From Syntrophobacterales bacterium (GTDB lineage: Bacteria > Desulfobacterota > Syntrophobacteria > BM002): a DNA stretch of 11,508 nt. The notes under the pieces were generated by a model. It saw nothing but the letters and a program-made list of their open reading frames with translations, was not told where the DNA came from and ran no database searches. The position numbers were made by a program, and so were the translations under genes. The stretch is taken from contig JAUWKY010000028.1 of the NCBI GenBank assembly GCA_030613915.1, positions 1 through 11,508 on the forward strand, in the 5' to 3' direction. The number at the start of each line of letters is the position of its first letter. Positions within the stretch are counted from its first letter, which is position 1. Shown here piece after piece: positions 1 to 7,031 of this stretch.

Positions 1-1
1 G

Positions 2-451
2 TCGCGACCGGGTATCGGTGCCCTGGGGGTGGGTCTGAGCCAAGGAGCACTGGACATTTCGGTGGAATATGCCCGCAAGCGGGTGCAGTTCGGCAAGCCC
101 ATCATTGCCTTTCAGGCCGTGCAACACATGCTCGCAGACATGGCCACGGAAACGGAGGCCTCCCGCGTTCTGGTCTATGCCGCAGCACGGTACATTGACA
201 GTGGAGCCAAAGACATCTCCAAGATATCGGCCATTTCTAAACTCTATCCAACCGATGTTGCCATGCGGGTAACCACCAACGCTGTGCAGGTGCTGGGAGG
301 CTACGGTTATATGCGTGATTACCCTGTGGAAAAGATGATGCGTGATGCCAAAATACTGCAGATTTATGAGGGGACAAACCAGATTCAGCGCAACATCATC
401 GGCCAGGAATTGAACAAGGAATACGGCCGCATCAAGGAGACATTCTTCTAG
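2..451 (+). CDS. acyl-CoA dehydrogenase, C-terminal part (5' end outside window)
   Basis: The frame is open from the first bases of the window ([11 protein letters not shown]...), so this is the last 149 residues of a longer protein of about 380 residues; an internal GTG at 29 is not the true start. FAD-dependent acyl-CoA dehydrogenases oxidise the alpha-beta bond of acyl-CoA thioesters and pass electrons to ETF in the cytoplasm. The visible part is the C-terminal helical domain, with the FAD/tetramer segment [20 protein letters not shown] (about nt 287-346) and the block [11 protein letters not shown], whose Glu (codon 368-370) is the catalytic base position of the short/medium-chain subfamily. 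Substrate cannot be told from this part. etfB and etfA follow 116 nt downstream and are the natural electron acceptor. The TAG stop is immediately followed by an octad repeat. Confidence 0.93.
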   Translation, partial: SRPGIGALGVGLSQGALDISVEYARKRVQFGKPIIAFQAVQHMLADMATETEASRVLVYAAARYIDSGAKDISKISAISKLYPTDVAMRVTTNAVQVLGGYGYMRDYPVEKMMRDAKILQIYEGTNQIQRNIIGQELNKEYGRIKETFF

Positions 452-459
452 GAAGAATG
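441..459. repeat. Short perfect hairpin spanning the acyl-CoA dehydrogenase stop codon
   Basis: CATTCTTC (441-448) and GAAGAATG (452-459) are perfect complements with the stop codon TAG as the 3-nt loop. The right arm is also part of the first octads of the repeat that follows. There is no T-run after it, so I do not call it a terminator. Confidence 0.6.
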
Positions 460-550
460 GAAGAATGGAATGATGGAATTGTGGGGGAGGGAAGCTGATC
501 GGAAATCGGAAACCCACTATTCCAGTATTCCAACATTCCATAATTCCTTG
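451..550. repeat. Octad inverted repeat between acyl-CoA dehydrogenase and etfB
   Basis: The left arm holds four 8-nt words of the form GGAANNNT (starts 451, 459, 467, 475) and ends in a run of G. The right arm holds four 8-nt words of the form ATTCCNNN (starts 519, 527, 535, 543). The word cores GGAAT and ATTCC are complementary, and the segment ending GTGGG (481-485) pairs with CCCAC (513-517), leaving a loop of about 27 nt. The first word starts on the G of the stop codon TAG. No gene, clear promoter or T-rich terminator is seen in the gap. Confidence 0.8.
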
Positions 551-567
551 TGAACCGTGAGCTGAAC

Positions 568-1359
568 ATGCACATTGTTGTTTGTATCAAACAGGTTCCT
601 GATGCCAAAAACGTTCGCATTGACCCAGAGACTAATACCCTGGTGCGCCAGGGTGTGGACAGCATAGTCAATCCCCACGACTGGTATGCGGTGGAAGCTG
701 CCTTGCTCCTACGGGATGAATACGGCGGCAAGGCAACAGTAATGACAATGGGACCGCCCCAGGCTGAGGAGGCGCTCAGAGAAACCCTGGCATTGGGTGT
801 GGACGAGGCAGTGCTTCTGAGCGATCGGGCTTTTGCCGGCGCGGACACCTGGGCCACTTCGTTGACTCTGGCTCGGGCCGTCGAAAAACTAGGACCGGTG
901 GACCTGGTAATCTGCGGTAAGCAGGCCATTGATGGGGACACTGCCCAGGTGGGTCCGGGACTGGCAGCGCATTTAGATCAGCCTTATACCACTTATGGCC
1001 GTAGGCTGGAGTTGGTGAATGGAGATCAATTGCGGGTAGAGCGTCTCACCGATTTCGGTTACGAGGTGGTGCAGATGGCACTGCCGGCGGTGGTTACTGT
1101 GGTGAGGGAAATTGGTGATCCTAGAATGCCTGGGCTCAAGCACAAGATGAGGGCGAAAAAACTGGAAATTCCCACCTGGGGTGCGGCTGACTTGGATCTG
1201 AATCCAGAAGAAGTTGGTTTGCAGGGCTCTTTCACCCAGGTAGTCAAGGTATTCAGTCCTCCGCCGCGTAGCGACCGAGAGATGATCAGCGGCGAGGTGG
1301 AGGAGCAGGCAGAAAAACTATTTAACCTGTTGAGGGAGGGGAAGGTCCCGGGCCTATGA
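568..1359 (+). CDS. etfB: Electron transfer flavoprotein, beta subunit
   Basis: This 263-residue protein is the beta subunit of the soluble ETF heterodimer, which carries electrons between acyl-CoA dehydrogenases and other carriers. The start MHIVVCIKQVPD is the usual EtfB N-terminus; a GTG at 550 in the same frame would add six unmatched residues. A weak GAG at 559-561 precedes the ATG. Visible family blocks are IVNPHDWYAVEAAL (33-46), GKQAIDGDTAQVGPGLA (117-133) and PGLKHKMRAKKL (188-199). The GDTAQVGP form is the one I associate with ETFs that bind a second FAD in the beta subunit, whereas AMP-binding mitochondrial-type proteins differ here; this assignment is inference. Its TGA overlaps the etfA start (ATGA), which suggests translational coupling and equal expression. 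Confidence 0.96.
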   Translation: MHIVVCIKQVPDAKNVRIDPETNTLVRQGVDSIVNPHDWYAVEAALLLRDEYGGKATVMTMGPPQAEEALRETLALGVDEAVLLSDRAFAGADTWATSLTLARAVEKLGPVDLVICGKQAIDGDTAQVGPGLAAHLDQPYTTYGRRLELVNGDQLRVERLTDFGYEVVQMALPAVVTVVREIGDPRMPGLKHKMRAKKLEIPTWGAADLDLNPEEVGLQGSFTQVVKVFSPPPRSDREMISGEVEEQAEKLFNLLREGKVPGL

Positions 1360-2549
1360 AGGCCAAAGTTGACAAAGAAAAGTGCATAGCTTGTGGCGAA
1401 TGTGTGGAAGTTTGTCCGGTTGAGGCCATCGAGATAGTGGACGAGATGGCGGAAGTGTATGACTCCTGCAACCTCTGCGGCCTCTGCGTAGATTCTTGCG
1501 ATTATGAAGCCATTGCCATGCCCGAGGTTGATGCACCTGAGACCGAGGACCTGGAGTCTTATAAAGGCGTCTGGATTGTTGCTGAGCACCTCAATGGTGA
1601 AGTGCACTCAGTTTCCTATGAACTCCTGGGAGCCGGCAGGACCCTGGCTGACAAACTCGGAGTGGAACTGGCAGCAATACTGATTGGAGATCAGCTCAAA
1701 GATGCTGCTCAACAACTCATCAGCTACGGTGCAGACCGTGTTCACCTGGTGGAGCATCCAGCCCTGAATCCTTTTAATGACGAGTCCCACTCCCAGGTTC
1801 TAACGGAACTTATCCGGCAGGAAAAACCGGAGATTCTCTTGGCGGGGGCGACTGCCATGGGGCGTTCGTTTATTCCCCGGGTGGCGGTAGCTGTAAAAAC
1901 CGGCTTGACGGCTGACTGCACCGGACTCGATATTGGCGAAGATGGACTGCTGTATCAGACCAGACCGGCTTTTGGCGGTAATGTTATGGCTACCATTCTC
2001 TGTCCAAACCGTCGGCCGCAAATGGCTACGGTACGGCCCATGGTAATGAAAAAGCGGGTTTTCGACGAGCAGCGCCAGGGAGTGGTGGAACCATTCACTC
2101 CCAGTCAAGAGGCCATTACCTCCAGGGTAAAAGTGCTTGATACTGTAATCCAGGAGCAGGAAACAGCACGTCTGGCCGAGGCTGATGTGGTGGTCACTGG
2201 TGGCCGGGGCTTACAAAAAGCTGAAAATTTTGATGTCATCGAAGAGTTGGCCCTTCTACTGGATGGTGCTGTTGGCGCTACCCGAAGTGTGGTGGATGAA
2301 GGGTGGAAGGCTTACAGCCACCAGGTGGGACAGACAGGCAAAACGGTTTCTCCCAAACTCTACATGGCCTGTGGCGTATCAGGAGCCATCCAACATGTGG
2401 TGGGCATGCAAGGCTCTGAGATCATTGTGGCTGTTAACAGAGATCCCGAGGCACCCATTTTTGACATAGTGAATTACGGGGTGGTGGCGGATCTCTTTGA
2501 ATTTCTGCCTGCATTTGTGAAGAAAATAAACGAAAAGCGAGGAGAATGA
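1356..2549 (+). CDS. etfA: Electron transfer flavoprotein, alpha subunit with N-terminal 2x[4Fe-4S] ferredoxin domain
   Basis: The protein has 397 residues, about 70 more than a plain EtfA. The extra N-terminal piece has two cluster motifs: C10, C13, C16, C20 followed by Pro, and C38, C41, C44, C48, where the last Cys is followed by Asp instead of the common Pro. The alpha N-domain follows from about residue 70 and the C-terminal FAD domain from about 275, with [11 protein letters not shown] (282-292), [11 protein letters not shown] (307-317), [20 protein letters not shown] (323-342) and [16 protein letters not shown] (360-375). Ferredoxin-fused EtfA proteins are known from anaerobes such as Acetobacterium (caffeyl-CoA reductase and lactate dehydrogenase complexes). 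The fusion suggests electron exchange with ferredoxin or an iron-sulfur partner. Start is fixed by the 4-nt overlap with etfB; G-rich SD-like bases lie at 1332-1346. Confidence 0.95.
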   Translation: MKAKVDKEKCIACGECVEVCPVEAIEIVDEMAEVYDSCNLCGLCVDSCDYEAIAMPEVDAPETEDLESYKGVWIVAEHLNGEVHSVSYELLGAGRTLADKLGVELAAILIGDQLKDAAQQLISYGADRVHLVEHPALNPFNDESHSQVLTELIRQEKPEILLAGATAMGRSFIPRVAVAVKTGLTADCTGLDIGEDGLLYQTRPAFGGNVMATILCPNRRPQMATVRPMVMKKRVFDEQRQGVVEPFTPSQEAITSRVKVLDTVIQEQETARLAEADVVVTGGRGLQKAENFDVIEELALLLDGAVGATRSVVDEGWKAYSHQVGQTGKTVSPKLYMACGVSGAIQHVVGMQGSEIIVAVNRDPEAPIFDIVNYGVVADLFEFLPAFVKKINEKRGE

Positions 2550-2551
2550 TA

Positions 2552-2711
2552 AAATTCCAAATCCCAAGCACCAAAACCCAAACAAATTACAAATCCCAAT
2601 TCTCAAATGTTCAAAACGTAATTAGTCAAAAAGATTTGTCTCTTGTTTCGGTCATTCGGATTTTGGTAATTAGAATTTGTTTCGGATTTCGATATTCGGA
2701 TTTCGGATTTG
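2552..2711. repeat. Heptad inverted repeat between etfA and fabG
   Basis: The left arm (2552-2612) is a string of 7-nt words of the form AAANNCC, with starts at 2552, 2559, 2566, 2573, then an 11-nt unit at 2580-2590, then words at 2591, 2598 and 2605. The right arm (2651-2711) has words of the form GGATTTC at 2658, 2684, 2698 and 2705 and degenerate ones between, with a 12-nt unit at 2672-2683. The odd-length units face each other and contain the complementary cores AAACAAATT and AATTTGTTT. The element starts 2 nt after the etfA stop. The rest of the gap (2712-2780) shows nothing I recognise. Confidence 0.8.
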
Positions 2712-2780
2712 CTCAGTTTCGAACCAGTAATGCGACAGATTTTAAGTTAAGGGTTGAGAGCTGAAATTTGGAGCGCGTGG

Positions 2781-2787
2781 GGAGGGG
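2781..2787 (+). promoter_or_regulatory. fabG: Ribosome binding site that fixes the fabG start
   Basis: GGAGGGG lies just upstream of ATG 2790. It supports this start over an in-frame TTG at 2754, which has no such site and would add twelve residues that fall in the tail of the repeat-filled gap. Confidence 0.75.
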
Positions 2788-2789
2788 AC

Positions 2790-3542
2790 ATGGCTGAAGA
2801 CAGCAAAAAGGTTGCGGTTGTTACCGGAGGTTCACGAGGAATCGGTCGTGCAATTATCATGGCTCTTGCTGAGCCGGGCTTGACAGTGGTTTTTAATCAC
2901 TTCGATCCACCTGAGGACACGGCTGCTGATGAAACCATCCAAATGGCACAGGACAAGGGTTGTGAGATCGAGGGAATACGGCTGGATGTCGCAGATTATA
3001 ACGCGGTTAAAGAGTTCATTGCCGGCGTGGTGGACCGTCATGGGCGTGTTGACATCCTGGTCAACAACGCCGGTATTACCAGGGACACCCTGCTGATGCG
3101 GATGAAAGAGGTGGATTGGGATGCGGTGTTGGCGGTAAACCTCAAGTCCGTTTTTAACTGTACCCAGGCGGTTGCACGCCACATGACGAAGCAGCGCTAC
3201 GGCCGGGTTGTGAACATAGCCTCAGTAGTGGGGGCTATGGGCAACGCAGGTCAGGCCAACTATGCCGCATCCAAGGCTGGCATCATGGGCTTCACCAAAT
3301 CGGTGGCTCGGGAACTGGCAAGCCGGAATGTTACGGTAAATGCAGTGGCGCCTGGTTTTATCGAAACTGAGATGACGGCGCAGCTTCCCGAGAAGGCCAA
3401 GGAGGCCTTTTTGGCACAGATTCCCCTGGGTCGTGCGGGTCAACCTGAGGATGTTGCCCAGGTGGTGAAATTTCTGATTTCAGAAGAGGCCTCATACATT
3501 ACGGGGCAGGTAATTCATTTGAATGGTGGGATGTATATGTAG
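2790..3542 (+). CDS. fabG: 3-oxoacyl-[acyl-carrier-protein] reductase
   Basis: This is a 250-residue classical short-chain dehydrogenase/reductase that reduces 3-oxoacyl-ACP to 3-hydroxyacyl-ACP with NADPH in fatty acid elongation. The dinucleotide motif TGGSRGIG is at 12-19 (the Arg after Ser fits NADPH), NNAG at 92-95, the active-site Asn at 118, Ser at 145, and YAASK with Tyr158 and Lys162. GRAGQPEDVA near 214-223 and the end GGMYM are typical of FabG. fabF follows after 158 nt, which supports a fatty-acid role. As an acyl-CoA dehydrogenase and ETF lie upstream, an acyl-CoA-type reductase role (acetoacetyl-CoA) is possible but less likely. No acpP lies on either side within the window. Confidence 0.94.
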   Translation: MAEDSKKVAVVTGGSRGIGRAIIMALAEPGLTVVFNHFDPPEDTAADETIQMAQDKGCEIEGIRLDVADYNAVKEFIAGVVDRHGRVDILVNNAGITRDTLLMRMKEVDWDAVLAVNLKSVFNCTQAVARHMTKQRYGRVVNIASVVGAMGNAGQANYAASKAGIMGFTKSVARELASRNVTVNAVAPGFIETEMTAQLPEKAKEAFLAQIPLGRAGQPEDVAQVVKFLISEEASYITGQVIHLNGGMYM

Positions 3543-3544
3543 AC

Positions 3545-3637
3545 GGCACAAGGCACAAGGTGCAAGGCGCGGGGAAGATTATTCTATAGAAAATAATCCA
3601 AAGCCCTGAGCCTTATGCCTTACGCCTTAAGCCTGAT
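3545..3637. repeat. Heptad inverted repeat between fabG and fabF, with AT-rich inner hairpin
   Basis: The left arm has four 7-nt words of the form GGCACAA and variants (starts 3545, 3552, 3559, 3566). The right arm has five words of the form GCCTTAN (starts 3603, 3610, 3617, 3624, 3631). The arms are complementary in word (GGC...AA against ...GCC/TT). Inside the loop is a second perfect hairpin, GATTATT (3577-3583) with AATAATC (3592-3598). The element starts 2 nt after the fabG stop codon. No coding sequence is present in the gap. Confidence 0.82.
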
Positions 3638-3647
3638 AAGAAGATAA

Positions 3648-3664
3648 GGTGGGCAATGCCCACC
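3648..3664. repeat. Perfect 7-bp hairpin, REP-like
   Basis: GGTGGGC (3648-3654) and GCCCACC (3658-3664) are perfect complements around AAT. The form GGTGGGCAATGCCCACC resembles short dispersed palindromes seen between genes in many bacteria. It is not followed by a T-run. It lies 36 nt upstream of the fabF start, so it would be in the fabF leader if transcribed from upstream. Confidence 0.55.
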
Positions 3665-3700
3665 GACCTGATTATGTTAACTGAAATTGGGGATGAGGCA

Positions 3701-4942
3701 ATGCAAAGACGGGTCGTGGTTACGGGTTTAGGTTTGGTGACACCGTTGGGAATCGGTGTAGAGGAGACATGGTCTGCCCTTGTGGCTGGCAAGTCAGGAA
3801 TCAGCCGGATTACCAAGTTTGACGCCACTGACATGGCCACCCAGATTGCCGGGGAGGTTAAAGAGTTCAAAGCGGAAGACTATGTCTCCCGCAAGGATCT
3901 CAAAAGGATGGACATATTTACCATGTATGCTCTGGCGGCGACTCGAATGGCGGTAGACGATGCCAACCTGAATATTAACGGCAACAACGCCGATCGGGTT
4001 GGAGTTATTATCGGCTGCGGCCTCGGTGGTCTTACAACCATTGAAAAGTATCATCGGATTATGCTGGAGCAAGGACCCAAGAAGATAAGCCCTTTCTTTA
4101 TTCCCATGATTATAGCCAACATGGCTCCAGGTCAGATTTCCATCTTTTTTGGAGCCAAGGGGCCGAACGTCGCCATTGAAACAGCCTGTGCCGCCGGCAC
4201 TCACGCGGTGGGTGACGCCTTCAAACATATCCAACGTGGTGTTGCCGATGCGATGATTACAGGAGGTGTGGAGGCAACTGTCACAGCGCTGGCTATAGGA
4301 GGTTTTAACGCTATGCGGGCCCTCTCAACCCGCAATGATGAGCCGCTAAAGGCGTCTCGTCCTTTTGACCGAGACCGAGACGGTTTTGTTCTGGCCGAGG
4401 GCAGTGGGATTATCATTCTGGAGGAACTGGATCACGCCCTTGAACGCGGAGCCAATATCTACGCAGAGGTAATTGGCTACGGCCTGACCGGAGATGCCTT
4501 CCATATTGCAGCTCCGGCACCGGAAGGTGAGGGGATGGCCCGTTGTATGCAGATGGCCGTCGATGATGCGGGAATCAGGCCCGAGGAAGTTGACTACATT
4601 AATGCACACGGCACCTCCACCGACTTGAATGACAAGTTTGAAACGCAGGCCATAAAGACCGTTTTTGGAGAACACAGTTACAAGCTGGCTGTTAGCTCTA
4701 CCAAGTCCATGACCGGACACCTCCTCGGAGGTGCGGGGGGGGTGGAGAGCGCCATAGCCGTGCTTAGCATTAAGAACGGCATCATTCCACCGACAATCAA
4801 CTACGAGAATCCGGACCCGGACTGTGATCTGGACTGCGTCCCCAATGTTAGCCGGAAAGCGGAGGTGAAAACAGTGCTTTCCAATTCGTTTGGTTTTGGT
4901 GGCACCAATGCCGCCCTGGTGTTTCGTCGCTATGAATCTTAG
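3701..4942 (+). CDS. fabF: 3-oxoacyl-[acyl-carrier-protein] synthase II (KAS II)
   Basis: This 413-residue condensing enzyme extends acyl-ACP with malonyl-ACP in type II fatty acid synthesis. The catalytic triad is complete: Cys163 in TACAAGT, His303 in NAHGTST and His340 in KSMTGH, the same numbers as in E. coli FabF. The C-terminal [14 protein letters not shown] (395-408) is also canonical. [17 protein letters not shown] at ATG 3701 matches the family start; an in-frame ATG at 3656 would add 15 residues and lies inside the REP-like hairpin. GGGGATGAGG (3689-3698) serves as the ribosome binding site. The stop codon TAG is the first three bases of the TAGCCCGGAT element that follows, so the last residues (RRYES) may have been set by the insertion. 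Confidence 0.97.
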   Translation: MQRRVVVTGLGLVTPLGIGVEETWSALVAGKSGISRITKFDATDMATQIAGEVKEFKAEDYVSRKDLKRMDIFTMYALAATRMAVDDANLNINGNNADRVGVIIGCGLGGLTTIEKYHRIMLEQGPKKISPFFIPMIIANMAPGQISIFFGAKGPNVAIETACAAGTHAVGDAFKHIQRGVADAMITGGVEATVTALAIGGFNAMRALSTRNDEPLKASRPFDRDRDGFVLAEGSGIIILEELDHALERGANIYAEVIGYGLTGDAFHIAAPAPEGEGMARCMQMAVDDAGIRPEEVDYINAHGTSTDLNDKFETQAIKTVFGEHSYKLAVSSTKSMTGHLLGGAGGVESAIAVLSIKNGIIPPTINYENPDPDCDLDCVPNVSRKAEVKTVLSNSFGFGGTNAALVFRRYES

Positions 4943-5050
4943 CCCGGATATTTCGTGAATCACCTGCTGCGACCGCGGATATGGCCGTCCTTACTAGCGT
5001 CCTCGGGTGTGGCACCTTGCGACGTACCGTTCAGGTACGCCTCGGACCAA

Positions 5051-5068
5051 TCCCGCGGTACCGCGGGA
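5051..5068. repeat. Perfect 18-bp palindrome at the centre of the element
   Basis: TCCCGCGGTACCGCGGGA reads the same on both strands. It is the GC-rich core of the 194-bp element; flanking bases AACCGTCCC and GGGATTGG-type segments extend the pairing imperfectly. Confidence 0.8.
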
Positions 5069-5116
5069 CGGTTGCTAGGTGGCACGCCCATCTTCACGGT
5101 CTCGCGACAGCAATTC

Positions 5117-5133
5117 ATGAAACATCCGGGCTA
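5117..5133 (-). repeat. End repeat, copy upstream of rpiB
   Basis: ATGAAACATCCGGGCTA is the exact reverse complement of the 17 bases at 5578-5594. Together they bracket rpiB as a perfect 17-bp inverted repeat. Confidence 0.85.
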
Positions 5134-5137
5134 GCCT

Positions 5138-5143
5138 GGAGAG
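5138..5143 (+). promoter_or_regulatory. rpiB: Ribosome binding site that fixes the rpiB start
   Basis: GGAGAG lies 5 nt before ATG 5149, just outside the palindromic element. It supports this start over an in-frame ATG at 4981 that lies inside the element. Confidence 0.75.
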
Positions 5144-5148
5144 CGAAC

Positions 5149-5580
5149 ATGAAAGTCATTATCGGCAGCGATCACGCAGGTTTTTCAATGAAAAGCCAGG
5201 TCAAAACCGTGCTGGAGGATATGGGACATTCTGTGGAAGATGTGGGCTGCCACAGTGAAGACTCCGTGGATTATCCAGTCTACGGCAAGGCTGTGGCGGC
5301 CGGGGTCGCCAGAGGTGAATTCACCAAAGGCATTCTTGTCTGTGGATCCGGCCTGGGAATGTCCATGATTGCCAACCGCTTTGTTGGTGTGCGTGCAGCA
5401 CTGTGCAACGATCTTTACAGCGCTGTTTTAAGTCGACGACACAATGACGCTAATCTACTGGTAATGGGGGGGAGGCTCATCGGGGCCGACCTGGCGGGTG
5501 AGATTGTTAGAACCTGGCTGGTGACTGAATTTGATGGCGGGCGTCATCAGGGCAGAATAGCGCAACTGGACGAAGTTTAG
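5149..5580 (+). CDS. rpiB: Ribose-5-phosphate isomerase B
   Basis: This 143-residue enzyme interconverts ribulose 5-phosphate and ribose 5-phosphate. The length is normal for RpiB. GSDHAG (7-12) is the phosphate-site start, Cys65 in GILVCGSGLGMSM is the catalytic cysteine position, and His98 in LSRRHNDAN is the ring-opening histidine position. GGRH near 130-133 is also typical. An open frame continues 56 codons upstream to 4981, but that part is the palindromic element and matches no RpiB. The gene is bracketed by a perfect 17-bp inverted repeat, and its own stop TAG is part of the right copy. Beside glyA and rib genes it may supply the ribulose 5-phosphate used by RibBA. Confidence 0.95.
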   Translation: MKVIIGSDHAGFSMKSQVKTVLEDMGHSVEDVGCHSEDSVDYPVYGKAVAAGVARGEFTKGILVCGSGLGMSMIANRFVGVRAALCNDLYSAVLSRRHNDANLLVMGGRLIGADLAGEIVRTWLVTEFDGGRHQGRIAQLDEV

Positions 5581-5594
5581 CCCGGATGTTTCAT
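5578..5594 (+). repeat. End repeat overlapping the rpiB stop codon
   Basis: TAGCCCGGATGTTTCAT starts on the rpiB stop codon. It equals the reverse complement of 5117-5133 in all 17 bases and the left end of the 194-bp element (4940-4956) in 15 of 17. No second end follows before glyA, so this is a lone end or a remnant joined to heptad repeats. Confidence 0.85.
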
Positions 5595-5600
5595 TCTAGT

Positions 5601-5731
5601 CATTTCCCATTTGTCATTTCTCGTTTCGCATCTCTGATTAACACTTTCCATTTTGCATTTATCATTATACATTGCGAAATCCTTCGTAATTTGCTATCTC
5701 ACCAATGAAAAATGCGAAATGGGAAGTGGCG
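5601..5731. repeat. Heptad repeat blocks between rpiB and glyA
   Basis: There are three blocks of 7-nt words. Block one has words CATTTNN and variants at 5601, 5608, 5615, 5622, 5629. Block two has the same word type at 5642, 5649, 5656, 5663, 5670. Block three is inverted, with words AATGNNA at 5704, 5711, 5718 and a degenerate one at 5725. Blocks one and three are complementary (for example TTCCCATTT at 5604-5612 with AAATGGGAA at 5717-5725). Between them (5677-5703) nothing is recognised. Confidence 0.75.
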
Positions 5732-5763
5732 GTGGTGAGTGACTCCACCGTTTGCAAAGAGGG
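5730..5763 (+). promoter_or_regulatory. glyA: Hairpin and ribosome binding site upstream of glyA
   Basis: CGGTGG (5730-5735) can pair with CCACCG (5745-5750), and GAGGG (5759-5763) is a ribosome binding site 5 nt before ATG 5769. The site supports ATG 5769 over the in-frame GTG at 5739, which lies within the hairpin loop. A regulatory role for the hairpin is only a possibility; no known riboswitch pattern was recognised. Confidence 0.5.
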
Positions 5764-5768
5764 CCAGC

Positions 5769-7028
5769 ATGTCAGAACTGGAAACAATAGATCCACAAAT
5801 TGCAGAATCAATTAGGCTAGAGGAGGAAAGGCAGCTTCAGAGGCTGGAGCTCATTGCTTCGGAGAATTTCGTCAGTCTTGCAGTCAGGCAAGCCCAGGCG
5901 AGCGTCTTGACCAACAAGTATGCTGAAGGTTATCCCGGTCATCGATATTACGGCGGCTGCGAATTCGTGGATACAGCTGAAAGCCTGGCGATCGAACGGG
6001 CAAAAGAGTTGTTTGCGGCTGAATATGCCAATGTTCAGCCCCACTCCGGCTCACAGGCCAACATGGCGGTATACTTCTCGATTTTGCAGCCCGGAGACAC
6101 CATCATGGGTATGGACTTGCGCCATGGAGGTCATCTGACCCATGGCAGCCCCGCCAATTATTCCGGCAAACTCTTCCGGGTGATTTCCTATGGGGTAAAC
6201 CGGGAGACTGAGACCATCGATCTGGAAGAGTTTGAACGACTGGCCAGGGAACACCGACCCAAACTGGTTATTGTCGGAGCAAGCGCCTATCCGCGGAGTA
6301 TCGACTTTGGTTTTTTTCAGAGAGTCTCTGAAGAGATCAGCGCCTATCTGATGGTGGATATGGCCCACGTAGCTGGCCTGGTGGCTGCTGGGGTTCATCC
6401 TAGTCCTATCCCACATAGTGACTTCGTGACTTCCACCACCCACAAAACTCTCAGGGGACCGAGAGGGGGGTTGATTCTTGCCAGCCAGAACCACGCCGAA
6501 AAGCTCACCAAAGAGATCTTTCCAGGCATACAGGGAGGGCCTCTCATGCATGTCATAGCTGCAAAAGCAGTGGCGTTCAAAGAGGCTCTGAGTGTCGAGT
6601 TTCGCGCTTACCAGAGACAGGTGGTGAACAACGCCAAGCGGTTGGCGGCAGAGTTGTCTGAGAGGGGTTTTCGTCTCGTCTCTGGCGGCACCGATAACCA
6701 CCTGATGCTGGTAGACCTGAGAAGCATTGGCTTGACCGGGGCCCAAGCTCAGCTCACTCTGGACCAGGCCTGGATCACGGTTAACAAGAACAGCATTCCC
6801 TATGATCCGGAAAGGCCGGCTGTAACGAGTGGCATCCGGGTCGGCACCCCGGCAGTGACCACGCGAGGAATGAAAGAAGAGGATATGGCAGTAATAGCCC
6901 AATGTATTCACCAAGCTTTAGAGGCTGGTGGTGACCCTGCTGTCATAGAGCGGGTTCGCGACCAGGTTGCCGATTTCTGCTCGCAGTTCCCTCTTCACAA
7001 ACCTGTATACGAGAGGGAGGCGAGCTAG
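5769..7028 (+). CDS. glyA: Serine hydroxymethyltransferase
   Basis: This 419-residue PLP enzyme converts serine and tetrahydrofolate to glycine and 5,10-methylene-tetrahydrofolate. The length is normal. [11 protein letters not shown] (26-36), [14 protein letters not shown] (51-64), HSGSQAN (92-98), HGGHLTHG (119-126) and VDMAHVAGL (196-204) are all present. Lys226 in [13 protein letters not shown] is the PLP lysine position, and Arg357 in [10 protein letters not shown] is the substrate carboxylate-binding position. The start [10 protein letters not shown] follows a good ribosome binding site. It is followed after 3 nt by a dCMP deaminase and then nrdR, so the one-carbon unit and dUMP needed by thymidylate synthase are produced from one probable operon. 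Confidence 0.97.
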   Translation: MSELETIDPQIAESIRLEEERQLQRLELIASENFVSLAVRQAQASVLTNKYAEGYPGHRYYGGCEFVDTAESLAIERAKELFAAEYANVQPHSGSQANMAVYFSILQPGDTIMGMDLRHGGHLTHGSPANYSGKLFRVISYGVNRETETIDLEEFERLAREHRPKLVIVGASAYPRSIDFGFFQRVSEEISAYLMVDMAHVAGLVAAGVHPSPIPHSDFVTSTTHKTLRGPRGGLILASQNHAEKLTKEIFPGIQGGPLMHVIAAKAVAFKEALSVEFRAYQRQVVNNAKRLAAELSERGFRLVSGGTDNHLMLVDLRSIGLTGAQAQLTLDQAWITVNKNSIPYDPERPAVTSGIRVGTPAVTTRGMKEEDMAVIAQCIHQALEAGGDPAVIERVRDQVADFCSQFPLHKPVYEREAS

Positions 7029-7031
7029 GTT

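Larger units (their letters stand above)
4940..5133. mobile_element. 194-bp palindromic element with TAGCCCGGAT ends (MITE-like, non-coding)
   Basis: The first 21 bases (4940-4960) and the last 21 (5113-5133) are inverted copies with 19 of 21 matches, starting TAGCCCGGAT and ending ATCCGGGCTA. The interior is also partly self-complementary and contains two strong hairpins: CGTACC/GGTACG (5023-5039) and a perfect 18-bp palindrome centred on GGTACC (5051-5068). There is no transposase frame. The left TAG is the stop codon of fabF. I see no obvious target duplication. MITE-like is a structural description; a REP-type or RNA-structure origin is equally possible. Confidence 0.65.

Noticed and set aside
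432..941. 169-codon minus-strand frame over the first gap and etfB
   Set aside because: It covers the repeat and antisense etfB, with no family motif or ribosome binding site worth noting.
2546..2764. 72-codon frame overlapping the etfA stop (ATGA) that looks translationally coupled
   Set aside because: Its translation is low-complexity and is produced by the heptad words; no protein family is recognisable.
3656..3700. Upstream ATG start for fabF
   Set aside because: It adds 15 residues not seen in FabF, lies in a hairpin, and the catalytic residues number exactly as in E. coli FabF from ATG 3701.
4981..5148. In-frame N-terminal extension of RpiB from ATG 4981 (56 residues)
   Set aside because: It lies inside the palindromic element, matches no RpiB, and ATG 5149 has a ribosome binding site and the family start MKVIIGSDHAG.
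5581..5768. Glycine, folate or other riboswitch upstream of glyA
   Set aside because: No conserved riboswitch blocks were recognised; the gap is explained by heptad words, an end repeat and a short hairpin.
6051..6914. 287-codon frame on the minus strand opposite glyA
   Set aside because: glyA is a complete, well-matched gene; the opposite frame has no recognisable motif and is a shadow of codon use.
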